Below, piece after piece: positions 16,499 to 24,083 of a stretch of DNA of 64,000 nucleotides (position 1 is its first letter; every line of letters begins with the position of its first letter). A program made the position numbers and the translations under genes. Location of the stretch: NCBI GenBank assembly GCA_963771545.1, contig CAVYTX010000002.1, positions 2,604,001 through 2,668,000 on the forward strand. Reading direction: 5' to 3'. Origin of the DNA: CAKZLS01 sp963771545 (GTDB lineage Bacteria > Pseudomonadota > Alphaproteobacteria > Rhodospirillales > Defluviicoccaceae). The notes below the pieces were generated by a model. That model was not told the DNA's origin and searched no databases. It worked only from the letters and a program-made list of their open reading frames with translations.

Positions 16499-17668
16499 AT
16501 GAATGAGTTTTTGCGGCCGAACGTCCGTCCGGCCAACCCCTGCTTTTCCTCGGGTCCCTGCGCGAAACGCCCCGGCTGGTCGGTGGATAGTCTTTCCGAT
16601 GCCTGCGTCGGACGATCGCACCGCGCCAAGCCGGGCAAGGCCAAGCTGGCCGAGGTCATCGACCGCTCCCGGGCGATCCTCGGCGTCCCCGGCGATTACC
16701 GAATCGGCATCGTGCCGGCGTCCGACACCGGCGCCGTGGAAATGGTCCTATGGTCGCTGCTCGGCGCGCGCGGCGTCGATATCCTGGCCTGGGAAAGCTT
16801 CGGCGAGGGCTGGGTCACCGACGTGGTCAAACAGCTCAAGCTCACCGATGTGCGGGCGCTGAAGGCCGGCTACGGCCAGCTCCCCGACCTCGGCCAGGTG
16901 AACGGCGCCCGCGACGTGGTGTTCACCTGGAACGGCACCACATCCGGCGTGCGCGTTCCCAATGGCGACTGGATCGCCGCCGGCCGCCAGGGCCTCACCA
17001 TCTGCGACGCCACCTCCGCCGCGTTCGCCATGGACCTTCCGTGGGACAAGCTCGACGCCACCACGTACTCGTGGCAGAAGGTCATGGGCGGCGAGGCCCA
17101 GCACGGCATGCTCATTCTCAGCCCGCGCGCGGTCGAGCGTCTGGAGAACTACACGCCGCCGTGGCCGCTGCCCAAGCTGTTCCGCCTCACCAAGGCCGGC
17201 AAGCTGATCGAGGGCGTGTTCAAGGGCGAGACCATCAATACGCCGTCGATGATCGCCGTGGAGGACGCCCTGGACGGGCTGCGGTGGGCCGAATCCGTCG
17301 GCGGCCTCAAGGGGCTCATGGACCGCTCGAAGGCCAATTTCGGGGCCATGCGGGCGTGGGTGGAGGCGACCGATTGGGTCGACTTCCTGGCCGAGGAACC
17401 GGCCACGCGATCCAACACATCGGTCTGCCTTAAGGTGGTGGATCCGTGGTTCAAGGGTCTCGAAGCGGACCGCCAGGCGGCGGCGGCCAAGCGGATCTCC
17501 GTCCTGCTCGACGCCGAGGGCGTCGGTTACGATACCGGCGCCTACCGCGACGCGCCGCCGGGTCTTCGCATCTGGGCCGGGGCCACGGTGGAGCGGTCCG
17601 ATCTGGAGGCGCTGTTCCCGTGGCTCGACTGGGCCTACGCGACCGTCAAGGCGGAAATGTCCGCGTAG
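16499..17668 (+). CDS. serC: Phosphoserine aminotransferase
   Basis: 389 residues, the alphaproteobacterial form starting MNEFLRPNVRPANPCFSSGP. It transfers an amino group from glutamate to 3-phosphohydroxypyruvate, the second step of serine synthesis, with PLP on Lys 194 (TTYSWQKVMGGEAQHG). Other conserved parts are IVPASDTGAVEM, FTWNGTTSGVR and the C-terminal GLRIWAGATVE. Translation is probably governed by the leader RNA just upstream. The long serA follows 48 bases later and forms an operon with it. Confidence 0.96.
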   Translation: MNEFLRPNVRPANPCFSSGPCAKRPGWSVDSLSDACVGRSHRAKPGKAKLAEVIDRSRAILGVPGDYRIGIVPASDTGAVEMVLWSLLGARGVDILAWESFGEGWVTDVVKQLKLTDVRALKAGYGQLPDLGQVNGARDVVFTWNGTTSGVRVPNGDWIAAGRQGLTICDATSAAFAMDLPWDKLDATTYSWQKVMGGEAQHGMLILSPRAVERLENYTPPWPLPKLFRLTKAGKLIEGVFKGETINTPSMIAVEDALDGLRWAESVGGLKGLMDRSKANFGAMRAWVEATDWVDFLAEEPATRSNTSVCLKVVDPWFKGLEADRQAAAAKRISVLLDAEGVGYDTGAYRDAPPGLRIWAGATVERSDLEALFPWLDWAYATVKAEMSA

Positions 17669-17716
17669 TTCGTTTCATTCCGAATCACAGCCTGTTTCTT
17701 TTTTGGGGGCACGACG

Positions 17717-19294
17717 ATGCCGAAAGTGCTGATTTCCGACAAGATGAGCCCGAGCGCGGCCGAGATCTTCCGCGAGCACGGGATCGAGGTGGACGTCAAG
17801 ACGGGCATGACGCCCGAGCAATTGGCGGCGTGCATTGGCGAATACGACGGCCTCGCCATCCGCTCGGCGACCAAGGTGACCACCGAAGTCCTGGCCGCCG
17901 CCAACGGCCTGAAGGTGGTGGGGCGCGCCGGCATCGGGGTGGACAACGTGGATGTCGCGGCGGCGACGGCGCGCGGCGTGGTGGTCATGAACACGCCGTT
18001 CGGCAATTCCATCACCACCGCCGAGCACGCCATTTCGTTGATGATGGCGTTGGCGCGCCAGATCCCGGTGGCCAATGCCTCCACCCATGCCGGCAAGTGG
18101 GAGAAATCCAAATTCATGGGCGTCGAGCTGGCGGGCAAGACGCTGGGCGTCATCGGCTGCGGCAACATCGGCTCCATCGTCGCCGACCGGGCGCTCGGGC
18201 TGAAGATGAAGGTGATCGCCTATGACCCGTACCTGTCTCCCGAGCGGGCCGAGGACCTGGGCATCGAGAAGGTCGAGCTCGATCAACTCTACGCGCGTTC
18301 CGACTTCATCACCCTGCACGCGCCGGCGACGGACTCCACGCGGGGCATGATCAACGCCGAAACCATCGCCCAGATGAAACGGGGCGTGCGGATCGTCAAT
18401 TGCGCTCGCGGTCCGCTGGTTGTCGAAAACGATCTGAAAGCGGCCATCGAAAGCAGCCAGGTGGCCGGCGCGGCGCTCGACGTGTTTTCCACCGAACCGG
18501 CGCGCGACAGCGTGCTGTTCGGCATGGAGCAGGTGATCGCGACCCCGCACCTGGGCGCGTCCACCATCGAGGCGCAGGAAAAGGTCGCGCTGCAGGTGGC
18601 CGAGCAGATGGCCAACTATCTGATCACCGGGGAGGTGGTGAACGCGCTCAACATGCCGTCGGTCAGCGCCGACGAGATGCCCAAGCTCCGCCCCTACATG
18701 GCGCTGGCCGGGCAACTCGGCGGCTTCGCCGGCCAGGTCACGGAAACCGCGCTGACGGCGGTGAAAATCGAATACGAGGGCGACGCCGCCCGCCTCAACA
18801 CCGTCCCGCTGAGCGCGCTGGTGCTGGAGGGGTTGCTGTCGCCGCTGTTGGAGTCGGTGAACATGGTCAACGCTCCGACCATCGCGAGAAGCCGCGATAT
18901 CGATGTGAGCGAGGTCAAGAACGAGCGCTCGCGGGCCTACAAGACGCTGATCCGCCTGACCGTGGTGACCGAGGCGCAGACGCGGACCGTGGCCGGGACG
19001 CTGTTCAACGGCGACCAGCCGCGCATCGTCGACATCAAGGGCATCCCCATGGACGCCCAGTTGCGTCCGAACATGCTATTCATCACCAACAACGACAAGC
19101 CCGGGTTCATCGGCGCTCTCGGCACCGTTCTCGGCGACGCCGGCATCAACATCGCCACCTTCCATTTGGGTCGCGACGTCGCCGGCGGCAACGCCATCGC
19201 GTTGATCGAGATCGACGAAACCCCCGACGAAAGCGTGCTGGAGGCGGTGCGGGCGCTGCCGAACGTGGTGAAAGTCAAGGCGCTGAAGTTCTAA
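17717..19294 (+). CDS. serA: D-3-phosphoglycerate dehydrogenase, long form
   Basis: 525 residues, the type with an extra ASB domain. Order: substrate domain (KVLISDKMSPSAAEIF), NAD-binding domain (GVIGCGNIGSIVADRA; catalytic Arg in NCARGPLV, Glu in DVFSTEPA, His in TPHLGAST), the intervening allosteric substrate-binding domain (about 320-450), and a C-terminal ACT domain (FITNNDKPGFIGALGTVLGD) for serine inhibition. It catalyses the same reaction as the short SerA at 15098 but is only distantly similar to it. It belongs to the serC-serA operon behind the leader RNA. Confidence 0.96.
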   Translation: MPKVLISDKMSPSAAEIFREHGIEVDVKTGMTPEQLAACIGEYDGLAIRSATKVTTEVLAAANGLKVVGRAGIGVDNVDVAAATARGVVVMNTPFGNSITTAEHAISLMMALARQIPVANASTHAGKWEKSKFMGVELAGKTLGVIGCGNIGSIVADRALGLKMKVIAYDPYLSPERAEDLGIEKVELDQLYARSDFITLHAPATDSTRGMINAETIAQMKRGVRIVNCARGPLVVENDLKAAIESSQVAGAALDVFSTEPARDSVLFGMEQVIATPHLGASTIEAQEKVALQVAEQMANYLITGEVVNALNMPSVSADEMPKLRPYMALAGQLGGFAGQVTETALTAVKIEYEGDAARLNTVPLSALVLEGLLSPLLESVNMVNAPTIARSRDIDVSEVKNERSRAYKTLIRLTVVTEAQTRTVAGTLFNGDQPRIVDIKGIPMDAQLRPNMLFITNNDKPGFIGALGTVLGDAGINIATFHLGRDVAGGNAIALIEIDETPDESVLEAVRALPNVVKVKALKF

Positions 19295-19485
19295 ATTGGT
19301 TCTTCGCCGCGCATAGAGGCGTCCCTGTAATCCCGGATCCCCGATCACTGATGCGGTTTGGGACGGTGAGAAACAGATTTATCGGGCCGAAATCATGGTC
19401 AAGTCTTGCGGTAAACCATCATTTGTTCGCGGGTTTGGTTCGCCGGTCGTTCGCTCGGAACATCGATAGCCCGCAACCGATCGCC

Positions 19486-20397
19486 CTACGGGATCGTCAT
19501 CTCGCCTTGGCTGACGATCACCGAACGGCCGCTAACCCTGATGGCCGTGACCGCGCCCCCGGAGATGTCCGCCTCGACTTCGAGGCGGCTGGGACGGCCC
19601 ATTTCGACGCCTTGATCCACCGACCAGCGCACCGTCCCGCTCTCCTTGGCCGCCAACGGCGCAAGATAGCCGGCCAAGGCGGTCGCGGCGGCCCCGGTGG
19701 CGGGGTCCTCGTCAATGCCCATGCCCGGAGCGAACATCCGCGCGCGGTAGGCCGTGCCCGGGCCGTTTCCGGACCGGGCAAGCAGATAGAGCTGCGGCGC
19801 CCAAGAGCCCGCCAGGGTGCTCTCCAACGCATCGCGCCGGGTTCGGGCGCGGGCCAAGGCGTCCGGATCGGCGAGCATGACGAAAAGGAATGGAACGCCG
19901 CAGGACACCGCCGCGGGCGGCGGATCGTTCAGGATATCGCCAGGCTCCAGCGACAGCAGTTCGGCGATACGGGCGAGCGGCGGGGCGGCGGGACCGAACT
20001 CGGGCATCCGGGCGGCGGAGAATTGCGCCGATACGACCTGCCCGCCGGAAGCCCGAACGGTCACGGGAACGGGTCCGACCCCTTCCTCGAACACGATACG
20101 GGTTTCGTCCCCGTCCAGGGGAATGCCGCCGATCTCGGCCAGGAGATGCGCCGTGCCAACGGTCGGATGGCCCGCGAACGGCAACTCGGCGCCCGGGGTG
20201 AAAATACGGAGACGCCGGGTGTGGACCGGATTGTCGGGTGGAAACACGAACACCGTCTCCGACAGATTAAGCTCACCGGCCACCGTCTGCATCCGCTCGG
20301 TCGTGAGTCCGCCGCCATCGGGAAATACGGCCAACGGGTTGCCGCCGAAGATACGATCGGTGAAGACGTCCAAGGTGTGGAAGACATATCGCGCCAT
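19486..20397 (-). CDS. PhzF family epimerase/isomerase
   Basis: 303 residues from Met 20397, before RYVFHTLDVFTDRIFGGNPLA. The typical PhzF N-lobe has the catalytic Glu in NLSETVF (about residue 47), then FTPGAELPFAGHPTVGTA and, in the second lobe, GIDEDPATGAAATALAGYL. PhzF proteins isomerise small metabolites without cofactor; the substrate here is unknown, as there is no phenazine cluster. Sixteen more codons are open upstream (to 20445). Confidence 0.87.
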   Translation of the reverse strand: MARYVFHTLDVFTDRIFGGNPLAVFPDGGGLTTERMQTVAGELNLSETVFVFPPDNPVHTRRLRIFTPGAELPFAGHPTVGTAHLLAEIGGIPLDGDETRIVFEEGVGPVPVTVRASGGQVVSAQFSAARMPEFGPAAPPLARIAELLSLEPGDILNDPPPAAVSCGVPFLFVMLADPDALARARTRRDALESTLAGSWAPQLYLLARSGNGPGTAYRARMFAPGMGIDEDPATGAAATALAGYLAPLAAKESGTVRWSVDQGVEMGRPSRLEVEADISGGAVTAIRVSGRSVIVSQGEMTIP

Positions 20398-20597
20398 GGC
20401 GGGCTCCCGAACCATCATCGGTTTCAAGCAAGTGTCCCGATCCATATTTGGAACGTCGCGCCGATTGGGTCAACAGCCGCCCCTGCATGGTCAGGGAAAC
20501 GGAGTGAGGTTTGGCTTCCAAGCGGCTCCGCCGATTACCGTTGGCGACTCCGAGCCAATTTGATATCATGACGCTATCAACCGGCCGGGGACTCATC

Positions 20598-20831
20598 TTG
20601 GCGCAGGTGATTGTCCGCAATCTGGACGACAAGGTGGTGGCGGCGCTTAAGGAGCGGGCCGCCGGCAAGGGCCGCGCCTTGGAGCAGGAGTTGCGCGATA
20701 TCCTCACCGATGCCGCGAAACCCTCGCGGGCGGAGTTGCGGGCCGAGATGGATCGATGCCGGGCCATGACGCCCAAGGCCCACCGAACCCCGGCCGAGGA
20801 CATCATCCGCGAAATCCGGGACGAGCAATGA
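20598..20831 (+). CDS. vapB: FitA/VapB-type antitoxin
   Basis: 77 residues. The N-terminal ribbon-helix-helix reads AQVIVRNLDDKVVAALKERA followed by GRALEQELRDIL, the FitA-like pattern. TTG 20598 is chosen because homologues begin M-AQVIVRNL; an ATG at 20568 would add ten residues. The C-terminal part (TPAEDIIREIRDE) is the toxin-binding tail. Its stop overlaps the VapC start (ATGA). Confidence 0.82.
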   Translation: MAQVIVRNLDDKVVAALKERAAGKGRALEQELRDILTDAAKPSRAELRAEMDRCRAMTPKAHRTPAEDIIREIRDEQ

Positions 20832-21247
20832 CCCTGGTCGTCGATGCGTCCGTTGCGCTGAAGTGGTTCGTCGCCGACTCCGACAGCGGGTCCGCGCTCG
20901 CCCTGCTCGAAACCGGCGAAGCCTTGATCGCTCCCGATCTGTTGATCGCGGAACTCTGCAGCGCCGCGTGGCGCCTCTGGCGGCGACGGGAGATCACCCG
21001 CGAACAAGTGAGCATCGTCGCCGCTCGGACACCCTATCTGTTCGCGGACAACGCCCCGATGGACGGGTTGGCGGCAAGGGCGGCCGCGATCGCACTGAAC
21101 CTGGATCATCCCGTCTACGGTTGCTTCTATCTTGCCCTGGCCGAACGGGAGGATGTCACGATGGTCACCGCCGACCGCCGCCTTGTCTCCCGAGTAACCG
21201 GCACGCCGTGGCAAAGCCACGTCGCTGGTCTGAACGAATTCGCATGA
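20828..21247 (+). CDS. vapC: VapC-type PIN-domain toxin
   Basis: 139 residues starting MTLVVDASVALKWFVAD, with PIN-domain acidic residues in VDAS, LLIAELCSAAW, VYGCFYLALAE and MVTADRRLVSR. It is a Mg-dependent RNase toxin neutralised by the upstream antitoxin, with which its start overlaps by 4 bases. The module looks intact. It sits at the left edge of an accessory stretch running to 26.2 kb. Confidence 0.9.
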   Translation: MTLVVDASVALKWFVADSDSGSALALLETGEALIAPDLLIAELCSAAWRLWRRREITREQVSIVAARTPYLFADNAPMDGLAARAAAIALNLDHPVYGCFYLALAEREDVTMVTADRRLVSRVTGTPWQSHVAGLNEFA

Positions 21248-21636
21248 ATTCGATGGTCAAAACGATTGGAACGCTCTCGCAACTCGGTCCAGAAACGCCC
21301 GGCGCTCGGCGTCCGTGGACCGGTCCATGGCGTAGAACCTCATCACCCGGAACGAGATGAATCAAATGACTCTGACCCCTTTGTTTGTTGGGTTTGTTGC
21401 GGACCTTTTTGTATGCAGGATCACAAAGGAACTCGTCCTCTGGTGCGGCAATTGTAATGGCATGCGCGAAATCCAGCAGTGCCTGAGGCTCCCACCAGCG
21501 GCTTTCAATATCGATCATGCTTGCGCGCGTAGCACAAGAGGGCATCAACGGCAATCAATCTCATACGATCTAGCTACGGCTATCGAGGCGTGTGTCCGCT
21601 GCCAAGTGCATTACAGGCGTCCCACTGGACTGGCTT
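21248..21636. other. Intergenic region with remnants
   Basis: No intact gene is supported. On the minus strand 21250-21350 can be read as VMRFYAMDRSTDAERRAF followed by a stop, which looks like a lost C-terminus of unknown origin. The sequence then turns more AT-rich. It contains the short repeat at 21360-21383 described separately. Confidence 0.4.
21360..21383 (-). repeat. RAYT/REP-like terminus, copy A (inverted)
   Basis: On the minus strand it reads CAAAGGGGTCAGAGTCATTT followed by GATT. It matches GGGGTCAGAATCAGTTGATT at 23604 and TCAGAATCAGTTGAT at 25851 in the opposite orientation. Sequences of this kind are often found at the ends of REP-associated transposase cassettes; no transposase gene remains here. 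Confidence 0.6.
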
Positions 21637-22618
21637 TCACGGGAACTTGTAGCCAGATCCGGACACGATAGTCACTGACTGGTTAGCGTATATTCGCTGG
21701 AGACGTTCCCTACGTACTGGTTCAAGTTTACGTAACAATTCTAGCGTCTTTGCGACGTTGTCTAGGGTAGGCATTAGATGAGCGTGCGAAACGCCTTCCT
21801 GGAACAGCAAACTAAGGAGTTCCCCCGCAAGGGCCCTTGGGACGACGGCCTTCCGAAGCCCAGGCCATTTACCGTGACCCCAGTTTCGTTGATACTCATC
21901 AAGAACCTCGTCCTGGGATTGCCATCCCGACAGTTTGTGGTAGTGTAAGTCGACCTTCTTGTCGTAGGTCAGGTATCCCAGTTGGCGCTGCGCAAACGGG
22001 TTCCTTGAGCGCCCAGGAGTGAGGACACTGATTCGCTCGTCACCTGGCCGCTGCCGTGGAACTGCCCATACAGCAAATGAGTCTCGGTCATCATCCGCAT
22101 CGAATGCATCTCGCGCCGCGAAGTACAGCGCAGCAAGCGGTGATGCCGACCAATCGAGAAATCTTGTTGGCACTCCGTGGTGTTGAGCAAGCCCAAAGGC
22201 TTCCAGCAATTGCGGGGACATCTCTGGGGGCTTATCTGGGGGCTTATGCTGGTTTTTTTGACGCCACTTCTTGGAGCTGACGATAAAAATCACCGAATTC
22301 GCGCTCATGCGCCGGTATTAGCCCTATTTCGTCAGCTAGTCGCAGAAAGTTAGTGACTCTGTCATATTCCTCGGCCAGTACGCTCCACGGAAGCGGCATT
22401 GGGGGCTTTGGGTAAGGAACATTACCTTGGTCGGCCTCTGAATTATGCTGAACGGCACGAAATGACTTGGGCGTTAGGGGCCATCTCGAGTCGCCCTGGC
22501 CTCGAAAAATCCATATGTGAGAGGCCGTAATTGTCTGTGCCAACTGCCAGCGATCATGTGAGAGCCTAAGGAAGTCCAGAACGTCTTTGGCTGCACTGAA
22601 ATCTAAAATCTCAGTCAC
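21637..22618 (-). pseudogene. FRG-domain protein, frameshifted in an A7 run
   Basis: Two overlapping frames form one 326-residue protein if one base is removed from the homopolymer at 22253-22259 (seven T on the plus strand, seven A in the mRNA). The N-part (22618-22244) contains HIWIFRGQGDSRWPLTPKSF, the FRG signature. The C-part contains EAFGLAQHHGVPTRFLDWSA and PLAALYFAARDAF, the second conserved FRG block. FRG proteins are poorly characterised; some have been noted in mobile or defence contexts. Its composition is less GC-rich than the core. It may be a pseudogene, a sequence error, or a slippage-controlled gene. Confidence 0.75.
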
Positions 22619-23014
22619 CCAACTCTCCCAAGCTTAAATCCACAGTTAGCCAGCACAACAATGACCATTGGGATCCGCATAAGCCAGTGGAACAGCCCCG
22701 CGAAGTCGCTCATAATTAGGCGTCCTGGCTCCGTACCCGGGACGCGCCTCTGTTTAGGACGTCGCAATACATCTCGGTCGGCCAATATGTATATGGCCCA
22801 GAAGCTCGGACCGTCTCTATTTCATAGCAGCGTCCTGCGGAGGTGTCGAGATTGATGGCAGCAATGGGTCATCTTGATCCTTGGCCTTCGTGATCAGGAC
22901 GGGTCGGCTATCCGGGGTAAAGCCGAAGCAACCGATTCGAAGGCCATAGCGCTTGTTTCAGGGTCGGTTTCCTCTGTCGAGAATTAGGCTGGTTTGGTTG
23001 CGACGAGGGACGGG
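22619..23014. other. Intergenic region, nothing recognised
   Basis: Between the FRG gene and the GFA-family gene, both on the minus strand. Short frames only. No repeat, RNA or terminator could be identified. Confidence 0.4.
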
Positions 23015-23506
23015 TCACTCAAGGCGAGTTGAGACATCATTGAGGCCAGACCATTTGGGCAATCCGTCGTCCATGTCGAAAACCCTGGCCGCGCAGAATA
23101 TGTGACACGTGGGCTTGAACGCGTGAGGCACTCTGGGCGGTGTGCCAAAGTCGAAGAGCGACGGAAACGCCAGCCACATATTTCTACCTTCATCGGCGAT
23201 GGGCGAGCCGCACAGACCGCAGCTAACCTTGCAGGGTAGAATTCTCTCGGCCGTGTTCAGATTGGCGTTGAAGAATCTCACGTCATTGAGCCCCGCACTA
23301 AATCTGACGTGATGCTTGTGGAATATGGCGGCCCACTGCATCGGCGCGCCATGCAGCTTCTGGCACATGACACAGTGACAGATTTTGGCGTCCACGGGAT
23401 CGGAGCCGACGTGATATCGAACCGACCCGCAGTGGCAGCTCGCTTCATACCTGGCCTCGAAATCCGTATCGCCAGAGCGCGCGAAAAGTTTCTCGAATTC
23501 ACCCAT
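23015..23506 (-). CDS. GFA-family (glutathione-dependent formaldehyde-activating-like) protein
   Basis: 163 residues with the zinc-binding Cys pattern of the GFA/CENP-V fold: CHCGSVRY, ICHCVMCQKLHG and CGLCGSPIADEGRN. The family name comes from an enzyme thought to join glutathione and formaldehyde, but most members have no proven substrate. No partner formaldehyde genes are nearby. The gene stands alone in the accessory region, and no damage is seen. Confidence 0.85.
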   Translation of the reverse strand: MGEFEKLFARSGDTDFEARYEASCHCGSVRYHVGSDPVDAKICHCVMCQKLHGAPMQWAAIFHKHHVRFSAGLNDVRFFNANLNTAERILPCKVSCGLCGSPIADEGRNMWLAFPSLFDFGTPPRVPHAFKPTCHIFCAARVFDMDDGLPKWSGLNDVSTRLE

Positions 23507-23899
23507 CTGTCCGTCTCACTGGTCGGTGGCCAATTATTCAATATGCGAACCTGATCTTGGAATAGCGTGTCCGAGAAGGCAGATTTTGTAGCAATGTAGC
23601 AATGGGGTCAGAATCAGTTGATTGGCTTTCGTGACGTGATGTCCACCGGTCGAGCCGGGAATCGGGACACCTCGCGATGGGGTATGCGGACCAACCGCGT
23701 GAATCTGATTGAGACCCGATCCGCGAATTCCATCAGGGCCAGCGGCCAGGTGCCGCGTCAACAGGCCGGACACATGACCGCACCCGACCGAAATGGCATT
23801 CAGGTCAGATTCTCCTTGCAACGCAGAGGCCGTCCACACATGAACCCATTGCCTGGTGCTGAAGCGCTCCGTCTGCAAGACGGAAGTTTGAACCGAAAC
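23507..23899. other. Intergenic region, repeat-containing
   Basis: No intact gene. Open frames on both strands have no coding features. It contains repeat copy B and borders an IS5-type remnant. Confidence 0.4.
23601..23630 (+). repeat. RAYT/REP-like terminus, copy B
   Basis: AATGGGGTCAGAATCAGTTG followed by ATTGGCTTTC. It nearly equals copy C (25842-25872), 2.2 kb away in the same orientation, so the two copies bracket the aldo/keto reductase gene. Copy A at 21360 is inverted relative to it. Confidence 0.7.
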
Positions 23900-23996
23900 G
23901 CGGACAATCAACGACCACTCCGCGTCGGTCATATCGCTTGCATATCGTAACCCATCGCGCCTAGGCTCCCCCCCTCGGGATCTCGGTCCAGGGCAT
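23900..23996 (-). pseudogene. Remnant of an IS5-type transposase N-terminus
   Basis: Read on the minus strand from ATG 23996: MPWTEIPRGG, then after a frame change RDGLRYASDMTDAEWSLI. That is the start of many IS5-group transposases (MPWTE... LRYASDxTDxEWxLI). Nothing matches beyond it. It marks the left border of the block with the AT-rich reductase. Confidence 0.65.
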
Positions 23997-24083
23997 GGCG
24001 ACCTCCTTCCGTTGTGTCACAACAACCATGGAATCACAACCCATTGAGATCACGCAACCCTTTTCCGGTGAGGCTCAAACACC

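Noticed and set aside
23618..23950. 110-codon plus-strand ORF
   Set aside because: It overlaps an IS5 remnant read on the other strand and has no motif or ribosome binding site.
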